Shown here: piece after piece, positions 28,447 through 38,325 of the stretch | Layout: the number at the start of each line of letters is the position of its first letter | Position numbering within the stretch: position 1 is the stretch's first letter | Assembly (NCBI GenBank): GCA_005223185.1 | Contig: NJBN01000002.1 | Location: 62,001-126,000 of the forward strand | Direction: 5' to 3' | DNA: 64,000 nucleotides | DNA from: a candidate division LCP-89 bacterium B3_LCP | GTDB taxonomy: Bacteria > Electryoneota > B3-LCP | Translations under genes and position numbers: made by a program | The notes under the pieces: generated by a model | Told to the model about the DNA's origin: nothing | Databases searched by the model: none | What the model saw: only the letters and a program-made list of their open reading frames with translations

Positions 28447-29376
28447 GTGAATCCTGAAGATGAAAAAGGAAAAATCTGGTTTAGCGGCAAATTCGTGGAT
28501 TGGAAGGATGCCAACATCCACGTTATGTCACACGTTATACACTACGGTTCTGCGGTATTTGAAGGTCTTCGCTGTTATGATACGGCAAACGGCCCTGCCA
28601 CTTTTCGGTTAAAGGATCATGTCAACAGGCTATTCGATTCTGCCAAGATCTACCGCATGGAGATACCCTTCACGAGAGATGAGATTTTCGACGCCTGCCA
28701 GGAAACCGTTAAGATAAACAATATGAAGTCCGCGTATGTGCGCCCCATAGCCTTTCGCGGTTATAATACTCTGGGCGTCGATCCCACCGGTATCCCAATT
28801 GAGGTCGTCATCGGCACCATGAGCTGGGGCACATATTTAGGCGAAGAAGCCATCAATGTGGGTGTGGACGTGCGCATATCTTCCTGGACTCGCATCGCGC
28901 CCAATACCTTTCCCGCTATGGCTAAGTGTGGAGCTAACTACATGAATTCTCAGTTGATAAAGATGGAAGCTGCCGTCGATGGCTATATCGAAGGCATCGC
29001 CCTGGACGCCAACGGATATGTGAGTGAAGGCTCCGGAGAAAATATATTCATCATCAAAAATGGTAAAATTTTGACGCCCCCGCTGGGAGCGTCTGTACTG
29101 CCTGGAATCACGCGGAATTGTGTTATCACTCTGGCTGAAGAGATAGGTTACGAAGTAATCGAACAGTTAGTGCCCCGCGAACTGCTGTATATCGCAGATG
29201 AGGTCTTCTTCACCGGTTCTGCTGCTGAAGTCAGCCCTATCAAGAGCATTGACAGAATTCCTATAGGTTCTGGTAAGCGCGGTCCCCTTACCGAAAAACT
29301 GCAGCGACGCTTCTTCGATATCATCGAAGGTAAAGCGGAAGATAAATACGGCTGGTTAACCTACGTGTATAAATAG
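28447..29376 (+). CDS. ilvE: Branched-chain amino acid aminotransferase
   Basis: 'GSAVFEGLRCYDT', 'NYMNSQLIKMEA', 'GYVSEGSGENIFI', 'EVFFTGSAAEVSPI'. GTG 28447 after 'GGAGGAAAC' preferred over 28378. Confidence 0.9.
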   Translation: MNPEDEKGKIWFSGKFVDWKDANIHVMSHVIHYGSAVFEGLRCYDTANGPATFRLKDHVNRLFDSAKIYRMEIPFTRDEIFDACQETVKINNMKSAYVRPIAFRGYNTLGVDPTGIPIEVVIGTMSWGTYLGEEAINVGVDVRISSWTRIAPNTFPAMAKCGANYMNSQLIKMEAAVDGYIEGIALDANGYVSEGSGENIFIIKNGKILTPPLGASVLPGITRNCVITLAEEIGYEVIEQLVPRELLYIADEVFFTGSAAEVSPIKSIDRIPIGSGKRGPLTEKLQRRFFDIIEGKAEDKYGWLTYVYK

Positions 29377-29422
29377 AAGAATAAATCTTTGACAGAGATA
29401 ACCGTTAAGCTTTAAACAGATC

Positions 29423-29899
29423 ATGAATACTCGCAGGGAAGCACGCGAATGGGTAATGCAGGTGCTTTATGCTCGGGAAATCTCCGGTGATCCACTAAAA
29501 CAGATCCGAGCCCAATGGCAACCCCGTAATGCACGGCTTCCCCTGTATAATTTTGCCCTTGACGTTGCCCAAAAAACTGATGAAAGACATGATCAGTTAG
29601 ACAAAATTATCATCGAATATGCTGACAAGTGGGAGCTGGAAAGGATCGCTATTCTGGATAGAATCATCCTCCGCATGGCGATTTGTGAAATTCTCCATTT
29701 CGATGATATTCCGCCCAAAGTAACTATCAACGAAGCTATCGAAATCGCCAAAAAGTACTCCACGGAAAAGAGCGATAAGTTCATCAACGGCATTTTAGAT
29801 GCCGTCCTGCATCGGCACGACAGTGAAGGTGAACCTAAAAGCAAATCGAAAGTCATTAAGGAGAAACAGGGGAAAAAGACAGCATCGCGGGGTGGTTGA
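29423..29899 (+). CDS. nusB: Transcription antitermination factor NusB
   Basis: 'REAREWVMQVLYA', 'ILDRIILRMAICEILHFDDIPPKVTINEAIEIAKKYSTEKSDKFINGILD'. Confidence 0.93.
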   Translation: MNTRREAREWVMQVLYAREISGDPLKQIRAQWQPRNARLPLYNFALDVAQKTDERHDQLDKIIIEYADKWELERIAILDRIILRMAICEILHFDDIPPKVTINEAIEIAKKYSTEKSDKFINGILDAVLHRHDSEGEPKSKSKVIKEKQGKKTASRGG

Positions 29900-30598
29900 T
29901 TGAAGTTAGCGCTTATTTCTGACATTCACAGTAATTTGGAAGCTCTGACTGCAGCATTAGAAGCGGTTGAACGATTTAAGCCGGATGAGCTGATCTGCCT
30001 GGGTGATATAGTCGGGTATGGTGCTGATCCAGGTGAATGTATCGAACTGGTTCGGAATCATACATCCAGAGTAATCATGGGAAACCATGACGCTGCTGTT
30101 GCGAATCTCCTGCAGCCTGAAAATAATTTCAACGATTACGCGCTTACGGCTATCCATTGGACCCGATCCGTATTATCCGACGACCACAGGGACTATCTTA
30201 AAACTCTTCCACTTGAGATACTGTTCGATGACCTTCATTTAGTGCATGGAACCCCCGGAAATCCGGGGTCGTTTGATTATGTGCTCACAACCTACGACGC
30301 TGAAGTTCAATTTACGAATATCAAGGGCAGCAACTGCTTTATAGGTCACACTCACCGCCCTGGCATCTATATGGAAAGAGACCCAGTTGACAAGACCCAG
30401 CCAAAACGCATCATAAACATTGGCAGCGTAGGGCAACCCCGCGATGGAGATCCACGCCTCTGCTTCGCCCTGTATGAAACCAAAACCGAAGAGGTGGAGT
30501 TCATTCGGGTGGAATATGACATCGAAACCGCCGCCACCAAGATCCGCACTGCCGGTTTACCGGCACTTCTGGCGGAGAGGTTGGGGAGAGGGGGGTGA
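29900..30598 (+). CDS. Metallophosphoesterase/phosphodiesterase (YfcE/MJ0936-like)
   Basis: 'ALISDIHSNLEAL', 'CLGDIVGYGADP', 'MGNHDAA', 'LVHGTPG', 'FIGHTHRP'; TTG start overlapping the nusB end. Confidence 0.9.
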   Translation: MKLALISDIHSNLEALTAALEAVERFKPDELICLGDIVGYGADPGECIELVRNHTSRVIMGNHDAAVANLLQPENNFNDYALTAIHWTRSVLSDDHRDYLKTLPLEILFDDLHLVHGTPGNPGSFDYVLTTYDAEVQFTNIKGSNCFIGHTHRPGIYMERDPVDKTQPKRIINIGSVGQPRDGDPRLCFALYETKTEEVEFIRVEYDIETAATKIRTAGLPALLAERLGRGG

Positions 30599-30655
30599 GG
30601 GGAAAGTCGAAGCCACAGAAATCTCCAATGAATCACTAATAGGACGGAGAAGAAA

Positions 30656-31939
30656 ATGTTAGTGAATAAAATCAAGTTCAACAATTTTAGAAGTTTTAAG
30701 GATATAGATGTCGACCTTGGTAACTTCAATGTACTAATAGGGGCAAACGCGTCAGGGAAATCAAATTTCATTCAGGCCTTTAAATTTTTAAGAGATATTA
30801 AGGACTTTGGACTTGAAAATGCTATATCTATGCAAGGAGGTATCAAATACTTAAGGAATATTAGAATAGGCAATACAGGAGATTTATCGGTTGAGATTCA
30901 ATTTGATGGTGTTTTCAGCCATATTAATAAAGATAGCAATGGTGGTTATACCGCTGTGAAATTTACTGATTCAGCCTACACATTTACAATGCGATTTCAC
31001 AAGAAAGGTGAGGGTTTTACTATCGTCAAAGATAAACTTGAGCAGAACTGCGAATGGTATGAGATTGAGAAACCTTTTAAAACGGTTTATGAAATATCTA
31101 AAGGGAAAACTCTTTGGAATGGAAAATTTATCAATGAAGTCTTTGGACCAAGAAGAAATAGAAGGGTGTTCTCTACATTCGATCCTAGAACGGAGGACAT
31201 CGAAAGCAAACTTGATATGATGTTACCCCGATCCGTTGAAACCTACGAATTTAAAGAAAGGGAACTTATGTGGGAGCATCGATTCAGCTATAATATTATA
31301 CCACCTCTTGCGCTTTTTATTGAGTATACTGCAATTTATGATTTTGATCCAAAGCTCCCCAAAAAGGCTGTACCAATCACTGGTAAGGCGGAATTGGAAG
31401 AAGATGGCAGCAATTTAGCGTTAGTTCTCAAGAATATAATTAAGGATAAGGAACAAAAAAGAAGGTTCTTAAACTTAATCCAAGATCTTTTGCCGTTTAT
31501 TGATGATCTTGGTATAAGCAAATTTGCAGATAAATCTCATATATTTAAGTTAAGAGAAAAGTACTTCAAGGACCAATATCTTCCTGCATCGCTAATCTCA
31601 GACGGTACAATAAATCTAACAGCGCTGATTATTGCTCTTTATTTTGAGAAAAAGGATTTTATTATAATAGAAGAGCCGGAAAGAAATGTGCATCCAGCAT
31701 TAATTTCCAATATGATTGAAATGATGAAAGACGCATCTGAGAAGAAACAGATAATTGTAACTACTCACAATCCTGAAGTTGTGAGACATGCAGGATTGGA
31801 GAACCTATTATTTGTCTCCAGGGATTCTGACGGTTTCTCTGAAATAAAAAGGCTTCATGAAAGAGAGGAAATAAAGACATTTTTAAAGCATGAAATTGGC
31901 GTAGAAGATTTGTATATATTAGATCTATTGGAGGGCTAA
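30656..31939 (+). CDS. AAA_21-type ATP-binding protein (RecF/SMC/OLD-like ATPase)
   Basis: Walker A 'GANASGKSNFIQAF', signature 'SLISDGTINLTALIIAL', Walker B 'FIIIEEPERNVHP', H-loop 'VTTHNPEVVRH'. Confidence 0.88.
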   Translation: MLVNKIKFNNFRSFKDIDVDLGNFNVLIGANASGKSNFIQAFKFLRDIKDFGLENAISMQGGIKYLRNIRIGNTGDLSVEIQFDGVFSHINKDSNGGYTAVKFTDSAYTFTMRFHKKGEGFTIVKDKLEQNCEWYEIEKPFKTVYEISKGKTLWNGKFINEVFGPRRNRRVFSTFDPRTEDIESKLDMMLPRSVETYEFKERELMWEHRFSYNIIPPLALFIEYTAIYDFDPKLPKKAVPITGKAELEEDGSNLALVLKNIIKDKEQKRRFLNLIQDLLPFIDDLGISKFADKSHIFKLREKYFKDQYLPASLISDGTINLTALIIALYFEKKDFIIIEEPERNVHPALISNMIEMMKDASEKKQIIVTTHNPEVVRHAGLENLLFVSRDSDGFSEIKRLHEREEIKTFLKHEIGVEDLYILDLLEG

Positions 31940-32464
31940 ATGCAACACAAAAATCTCTGGGTGTGGGTAGAGGGAAATGACGATGCTCGTCTATTTAAAG
32001 AAAGAATAAAACCGATTTTCGATCAACGGTATTCGAGAGTTCGTATTCGGACGTATAGACACCTAAATAAAAAATTAATGTGTAAATTAATATCAGTAGC
32101 TAATGAAGAGAATGCTGATTATTTTCTCGTTGCTGATATAAATTCCGCCCCTTGCCCTTCTGCTAAAAAGAGCGAAGTAAGAAAAGTTTATTCAGATTTA
32201 GAAGACGAAAATATTATTGTAGTGATCCGTGAAATAGAAGGTTGGTATTTAGCTGGATTAGGTAATGATAGTTGCAGATCATTAGGGATAGAAACTTTTA
32301 ATAATACTGACCAAATTGGGAAGGGGAAATTTAAGGAATTAATGCCAACGAAATACGATTCTCGTGTGGATTACATGAGTGAAATTTTAAAACACTGGAA
32401 TATTAGAGTGGCACTTAAGAAGAATAGTTCATTTTCCTACTTCGCAAAAAAATACAATCTCTAA
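31940..32464 (+). CDS. Small Toprim/DUF4276-like protein partnered with the ATPase
   Basis: 'VWVEGNDDARLFKERI', 'YFLVADINSAPC', 'VVIREIEGWYLAGLG' resemble Toprim-like acidic motifs. The start follows the ATPase stop directly. Confidence 0.6.
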   Translation: MQHKNLWVWVEGNDDARLFKERIKPIFDQRYSRVRIRTYRHLNKKLMCKLISVANEENADYFLVADINSAPCPSAKKSEVRKVYSDLEDENIIVVIREIEGWYLAGLGNDSCRSLGIETFNNTDQIGKGKFKELMPTKYDSRVDYMSEILKHWNIRVALKKNSSFSYFAKKYNL

Positions 32465-32510
32465 ATAAGGTGAAGTCCCAACTTACAAACAGGTTACCAG
32501 AATTTAATAA

Positions 32511-35474
32511 ATGCCCAACTTCCTAAATAAATTCTTCGGAACTAAATCCGACCGTGAAGTCAAAAAGCTGCAGCACGCAGTAGGTGAGATCAACGGATTC
32601 TTTGAAGAGTACGAATCCTTGAACGATGACCAACTGCGCGCCAAGACGGATGAGTTTAAATCCCGCCTGCAGGACGGTGAAACCGTTGACGATCTCCTGC
32701 CGGAAGCCTTCGCTGCGGTTAAGTCCGCCTGCAAGCGGCTCGTGGGCAAATCCTGGGAAGCGGGGGGAGCTAAAATTACCTGGGATATGATCCCCTACGA
32801 CGTCCAGTTGATAGGAGGTGTCGTTCTACACCAGGGCAGAATCGCGGAGATGGCTACAGGTGAGGGAAAAACGCTCGTTGCCACCATGCCGCTCTATCTG
32901 AATGCTCTGGAAGGCGAGGGCTCTCACCTGATTACCGTCAACGATTATTTAGCCAGACGCGACGCCGAATGGATGGGCGGAATCTACGAAATGCTGGGAA
33001 TGACTGTGGGTATCAACCTGGCGCACATGCCCTACGCCGAACGCTATGCCGCTTACCGAGCCGACATAACCTACGGCACCAATAACGAATTCGGCTTCGA
33101 TTACCTGCGCGATAATATGTCAGTCAGCGTAGAAGGCGTCGTACAGCGCAAACATCATTACGCCATCGTTGACGAAGTTGATTCCGTCCTGATAGACGAA
33201 GCGCGCACCCCCCTGATTATATCCGGACCCGTTTCCCGCAGCACCCACAAGTTCGATGAATTAAAAGGACACATCCAGAAATTGGTCAGAAAGCAGAATG
33301 ATCTGGCTAATAAACTGATAGCGGATGCCGAAAAGCTCTTTGCTGAAGAGACCAACGATGCCGAATACGAAGCCGGAACAAAAATACTGCTGGCTCACCG
33401 CGCTGCTCCGAAAAATAAACGCCTGCTTAAACTCATGCAGGAAACAGGCACCAGAAAGCTGCGCACGCGCGTAGAAAACGATTACCTGCGCGATAAGCGC
33501 ATGCCCGAAATTGATGAACAACTATATTTCGTCATCGATGAGCATCATCACACCATTGACTTGACCGAGATGGGTCGAGATGAATTAGCGCATTCCACGC
33601 GGTCGGATGCCTCCATGTTTATACTGCCTGACATGGCTGAAGAACAGGTGCGCATCGATAATCTGGAAGTGGATGAGGAAACCAAACTGGAGATGCGCCA
33701 GAAAGCCGAAGACCTGTTTTTAGACCGCAGTGAGAGAAACCACAATATCGGTCAGCTTCTGCGAGCTCACATGCTCTATGAATCCGATATTGAATACGTC
33801 ATAGAAGACGGCGCGCGCATCGTTATTGTGGATGAATTCACCGGTCGTTTGCAGTATGGCAGGCGTTATTCCGATGGTCTGCACCAGGCTATCGAAGCCA
33901 AAGAAGGGGTGAAGATAGAGCGGGAGACCCAGACCATTGCTACGGTAACCCTGCAGAACTATTTCCGCCTTTACGATAAATTGGCTGGAATGACCGGTAC
34001 TGCTGAGACCGAGGAGCAGGAATTCTACGACATATACAAACTTGACGTGGTGGTTGCGCCTACCAACCAGACTGTCATCCGCAAGGACATCGATGATGTT
34101 ATCTACAAGACGAGAAAGGAAAAATACGAGGCAATTCTAAGCGAAGTAGAAGACTGCTATCACAATAAACAACCCATTTTAGTAGGTACTACCAACGTTG
34201 AAGTTTCAGAAACCTTAGCCCGTCTGCTCAAACGGCGCAAGATTCCGCATGAAGTCTTAAACGCCAAGCATCACGCACGTGAAGCTGAGATCATCACCAG
34301 GGCAGGGCAGCCAGGATCAGTAACGATAGCCACAAACATGGCTGGCCGTGGTACTGACATTAAACTCGGAAAGGGTGTAGTTGAAGTTGGCGGATTGCAG
34401 ATACTGGGCACTGAACGTCACGAATCCAGACGTATAGACCGCCAGCTTCGCGGCCGTTCCGGTCGTCAGGGCGATCCCGGTGTCAGCAAGTTTTTCCTCT
34501 CGCTGGAAGATGATCTGATGCGTCTCTTCGGATCTGAAAGGATCGCCGGCATTATGGATAGATTGGGTGTCAAGGAGGGTGAAGTTATCACCCATCCCAT
34601 GATCACCAAATCGATTGAGAAAGCCCAGAAACGCGTGGAAGCCCAGAACTTCGCCATACGTAAACATTTGCTGGAATATGATGACGTCATGAACCGGCAG
34701 CGCGAGGTGATTTACGAACGTCGCCGCCGCGTTCTGTTCGGTGAAGACATCGAAGATCTAGTTCTGGAGATGATGAACGAATGGATTGAAGATCTCTTCC
34801 TGAATAACACCGAAGAAGATGCTCCCATGCACGAATGGAATCTGGATGATCTGCAGAGGTCCCTGGGGAGCATTGCCCGCATCTTCTTCCAATCCGATGC
34901 GGAAGAATGGACGTCTTTGGGTCGTGATGAAGTAATGGATAGGATAAAGCAGGAAGGACGGGATAGCTTCGAGAGACGCAAAGGGGAGATTGACTCTGAA
35001 CTGCTGCCTAACTTCCTGCAGGGAACGATCCTGGCGTTCATAGATGAAGAATGGAAGGATCATTTATACGAGATGGATCGTATGAAAGAGGGAGTGGGTT
35101 TACGCGCTTACGGTCAACGAGACCCACTGGTGGAATATAAACGTGAAGGTTTCGAACTCTTCGGAGAGATGCTCAACCGTGTCAATGAGAAGGCTTTACG
35201 CAGCATATTTCAGAGCAAAATCTTGAGTTCAATCAAACCTGCCGAAAGCGTTACCGAGGAACAGATGACTGCGGTTCATCGGCAGGCGGCGGGTATGGCT
35301 TATGCTCATGCCCAGACTCCTCAGGAGGATGTACGAGCTCCTGCTGCTCGTGCACAAACTCAAGGTCAGGAACCAGGCAAACAGCAGCCTATTCGCAAGG
35401 GAAAAGCGCCCGGGCGTAACGATCCCTGTCCCTGTGGCAGTGGTAAAAAATACAAGCATTGTCACGGTGGCTGA
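32511..35474 (+). CDS. secA: Preprotein translocase ATPase SecA
   Basis: 'MATGEGKTLVATMPLYLNAL', 'VDEVDSVLIDEARTPLIISGP', C-terminal zinc motif 'GRNDPCPCGSGKKYKHCHGG'. Confidence 0.96.
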   Translation: MPNFLNKFFGTKSDREVKKLQHAVGEINGFFEEYESLNDDQLRAKTDEFKSRLQDGETVDDLLPEAFAAVKSACKRLVGKSWEAGGAKITWDMIPYDVQLIGGVVLHQGRIAEMATGEGKTLVATMPLYLNALEGEGSHLITVNDYLARRDAEWMGGIYEMLGMTVGINLAHMPYAERYAAYRADITYGTNNEFGFDYLRDNMSVSVEGVVQRKHHYAIVDEVDSVLIDEARTPLIISGPVSRSTHKFDELKGHIQKLVRKQNDLANKLIADAEKLFAEETNDAEYEAGTKILLAHRAAPKNKRLLKLMQETGTRKLRTRVENDYLRDKRMPEIDEQLYFVIDEHHHTIDLTEMGRDELAHSTRSDASMFILPDMAEEQVRIDNLEVDEETKLEMRQKAEDLFLDRSERNHNIGQLLRAHMLYESDIEYVIEDGARIVIVDEFTGRLQYGRRYSDGLHQAIEAKEGVKIERETQTIATVTLQNYFRLYDKLAGMTGTAETEEQEFYDIYKLDVVVAPTNQTVIRKDIDDVIYKTRKEKYEAILSEVEDCYHNKQPILVGTTNVEVSETLARLLKRRKIPHEVLNAKHHAREAEIITRAGQPGSVTIATNMAGRGTDIKLGKGVVEVGGLQILGTERHESRRIDRQLRGRSGRQGDPGVSKFFLSLEDDLMRLFGSERIAGIMDRLGVKEGEVITHPMITKSIEKAQKRVEAQNFAIRKHLLEYDDVMNRQREVIYERRRRVLFGEDIEDLVLEMMNEWIEDLFLNNTEEDAPMHEWNLDDLQRSLGSIARIFFQSDAEEWTSLGRDEVMDRIKQEGRDSFERRKGEIDSELLPNFLQGTILAFIDEEWKDHLYEMDRMKEGVGLRAYGQRDPLVEYKREGFELFGEMLNRVNEKALRSIFQSKILSSIKPAESVTEEQMTAVHRQAAGMAYAHAQTPQEDVRAPAARAQTQGQEPGKQQPIRKGKAPGRNDPCPCGSGKKYKHCHGG

Positions 35475-35568
35475 TCTTCACCGGTTGAGAATTAAAAAAA
35501 AGTATTTCTTTAGGGAGAAAATTTTATTATATTAAATAAGGGGAACAAATTGGGGGGAGAAATAACGC

Positions 35569-36072
35569 TTGCAGAACTACGAGGCCCCCGTGTATAATAG
35601 AATAATGGAAATCCTGGTCCTTCTTATGGACGAATTCGGTGATGACAAATGGCAGTTTGATCACATGGACCAGGTAAGTGAGGATTTAATTCAGAGAGGA
35701 TATACTGAACAGGAAATAAATACTGCTTTTTACTGGCTTTATAATCGTTTCGGCTGGGAAGACGCAACTCCTCCATATTCGCTTCATATCGACGATGCGA
35801 CAGGTTCATCCTACCGTGTGCTTCATCCACAAGAACAGAGGTTGATAACGCCTGAATCATACGGGTTCTTGTTGCAGCTCAGTTACCTGAAGTTAATCTC
35901 CCCCAGGGATATTGAAGAGGTGATAGAACGCGTCGCTATGCTGGACCTCAAATCCGCCACAGTCGATGAAATAAAGCCCATAATACAATCCATCCTTTTT
36001 GAAGAAAACAACATGTGGGGGAACAAGTATAAAGGCTTGAATCTCTCTCAAAAAGGTGAAACCTATCATTAA
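35569..36072 (+). CDS. Smg/DUF494 family protein
   Basis: 'MEILVLLMDEF' N-terminus and 'EEVIERVAMLD' typical of Smg; located before topA. Confidence 0.8.
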   Translation: MQNYEAPVYNRIMEILVLLMDEFGDDKWQFDHMDQVSEDLIQRGYTEQEINTAFYWLYNRFGWEDATPPYSLHIDDATGSSYRVLHPQEQRLITPESYGFLLQLSYLKLISPRDIEEVIERVAMLDLKSATVDEIKPIIQSILFEENNMWGNKYKGLNLSQKGETYH

Positions 36073-36101
36073 ACTCATGTTGGACACCGTCTTCAAGATA
36101 T

Positions 36102-38318
36102 ATGAACCTCATTGTAGTTGAATCACCTTCAAAAGCTCGCACGATCAAGAAGTTCTTAGGCTCTGGATTCGAAGTTACAGCCTCCTCCGGTCATATAAAA
36201 GATCTACCCAGGAAGGACTTAGGGGTTGACATTCTACACGATTTCAAGCCCAGTTACGGTCTCATCTCCGGAAAGAAGGGATTCGTAGATACCATCCGCA
36301 AGTTAGCCCAAAAAGCTGACCGGGTTTACATCGCTACCGACCCCGACCGCGAAGGCGAGGCAATCGCCGCTCACGTTGCTGAAATCATAGCCAAGTCTCA
36401 TCCTGACCCTAAGCGAGCGCTCTTTTATGAAATCACCCGCGACTCCGTTCGGAAAGCGATCAGTGAGTCTGGTGAAATCGACTATCACAAAGTCGATGCC
36501 CAGATTGCCCGGCGCGTGCTGGACAGACTGGTAGGGTACAAAGTAAGCCCATTTCTGTGGAAAACCATAGCCAAGAATCTTTCCGCAGGCCGCGTTCAAT
36601 CAGTTGCTCTACGTCTGATATGTGAACGGGAAGCTGAGATGGAGGCGTTCGTTCCTGAAGAATACTGGTCGATACACGCCCAGTTTTCTGCTAAGGGTGT
36701 GGACCCCTTCTGGGCTGAATTGGTCAAGTATAAAGGCAAAAAGGTCGCGCTTCCTGATCGAGAAACAGCGCAATCAATTCAGGATATTATCAAGTCCTCC
36801 GAATTTGCAGTAGCCGGAATTAACAAGAGCAACAAGAAGAGCAGACCGTACGCTCCTTATACCACCAGCACATTGCAGCAGGATGCTTCACGCCGCCTCT
36901 ATTTTACGGCTAAGAGGACCATGGCGCTGGCGCAGATGTTGTACGAAGGTGTCGAACTCTCCGGAGGAGAAACCACCGGTCTTATCACCTATATGCGAAC
37001 CGATTCAACTCGTGTCGCCCCCGAAGCTTTAAAATCCGCTAGAAGCTTTATAAATGGTCAGTTGGGTTCAGAATTCCTCCCGGAAAAAGCCAGAATCTAT
37101 TCCCAGAAGAAACGAACGCAGGACGCCCATGAAGCCGTTCGTCCGACCGACGTATCTAACACACCCGATAGTTTAAAGGACATTCTGGAACCAGCAGCCT
37201 GGAAATTATACGATCTGATCTGGCGGCGCTTTGTTGCCTCGCAGATGACTGATTCAATTTCGGAAGTTACCACCATCGAGATTGAAGGGAATCAACTGAT
37301 TTTCCGCGCTCGAGGTTCAAAGCGAATATTCGACGGTTTCCAAAAGGTTTACCCATTGGAAAATAGTAACGGAGAAACTCTACCGCTGTTCCCCGCAACT
37401 TTCAAGAAGGGTTCCACTACGGATTTAAGCGAGTTAAAAGCCAAGCAGCATTTTACCCAGCCGCCGCCACGGTTCACTGAAGCGACTTTAGTGAAGGCTC
37501 TGGATGAACTGGGTATAGGTCGTCCCAGCACTTACGCCACGATCATTGCTACACTGCATGGTCGTACCTATACGAAACGGGAAAAACGTAAATTAATACC
37601 CACGGATCTCGGCAAGACCGTTAATAAGATTTTGGTGGAACTGTTTCCTGATGTATTTGAAGTTAGTTTCACCGCTCGTCTGGAAAAACAGTTAGATCAG
37701 GTTGAAGATGGGACAAACTGGGTAAAGATCATTAGTGAGTTTTATGGACCTTTCGCCCGGACGCTGGAAGAAGCTGAAGGGAAGCGCAGCGAAATCAAGA
37801 AGAAGGTCCAGGAGGTTACCGATCAGCCTTGCGAAAAATGCGGCAAGCCCATGGTGATCAAATGGGGCAGACGGGGACGCTTTATAGCCTGCAGTGGGTT
37901 CCCGGAATGCAAGAACAGCAAGCCCTTAGAACCTCCTCAGAGCTCCGGTAAACAGTGCCCTGAATCTGAATGCGGCGGTGAACTTCTGATAAAAGAGGGG
38001 AAATACGGTCGCTTTTTAGGTTGCTCTAATTTCCCCAAATGCCGTCATTTAGAACCGATCGGTACCGGTGTGAAGTGCCTGCAGCCAGATTGTGATGGTG
38101 AATTAGTTGAGAGAAGTTCAAAAGGCAGGCGATTTTATTCCTGCAACCGCTATCCTAAATGTAAGTACCGCATTAATTATAAACCTGAACCAACCGCTTG
38201 TGACAACTGTGGACATCCATTTTTGATCCAAATTGGTAGTTCCGATGATGAGCAACTTGGCTGTCCCCAGTGTAAAGTAAAAATTGAGAAAGTTACGGAA
38301 TCCGAAAGCGCCTTATGA
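36102..38318 (+). CDS. topA: DNA topoisomerase I with four C-terminal zinc ribbons
   Basis: 'LIVVESPSKARTIKKFLG', 'ATDPDREGEAIAAH', 'GLITYMRTDSTR', repeated CxxC...C zinc ribbons. Confidence 0.95.
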   Translation: MNLIVVESPSKARTIKKFLGSGFEVTASSGHIKDLPRKDLGVDILHDFKPSYGLISGKKGFVDTIRKLAQKADRVYIATDPDREGEAIAAHVAEIIAKSHPDPKRALFYEITRDSVRKAISESGEIDYHKVDAQIARRVLDRLVGYKVSPFLWKTIAKNLSAGRVQSVALRLICEREAEMEAFVPEEYWSIHAQFSAKGVDPFWAELVKYKGKKVALPDRETAQSIQDIIKSSEFAVAGINKSNKKSRPYAPYTTSTLQQDASRRLYFTAKRTMALAQMLYEGVELSGGETTGLITYMRTDSTRVAPEALKSARSFINGQLGSEFLPEKARIYSQKKRTQDAHEAVRPTDVSNTPDSLKDILEPAAWKLYDLIWRRFVASQMTDSISEVTTIEIEGNQLIFRARGSKRIFDGFQKVYPLENSNGETLPLFPATFKKGSTTDLSELKAKQHFTQPPPRFTEATLVKALDELGIGRPSTYATIIATLHGRTYTKREKRKLIPTDLGKTVNKILVELFPDVFEVSFTARLEKQLDQVEDGTNWVKIISEFYGPFARTLEEAEGKRSEIKKKVQEVTDQPCEKCGKPMVIKWGRRGRFIACSGFPECKNSKPLEPPQSSGKQCPESECGGELLIKEGKYGRFLGCSNFPKCRHLEPIGTGVKCLQPDCDGELVERSSKGRRFYSCNRYPKCKYRINYKPEPTACDNCGHPFLIQIGSSDDEQLGCPQCKVKIEKVTESESAL

Positions 38319-38325
38319 GCGTATA

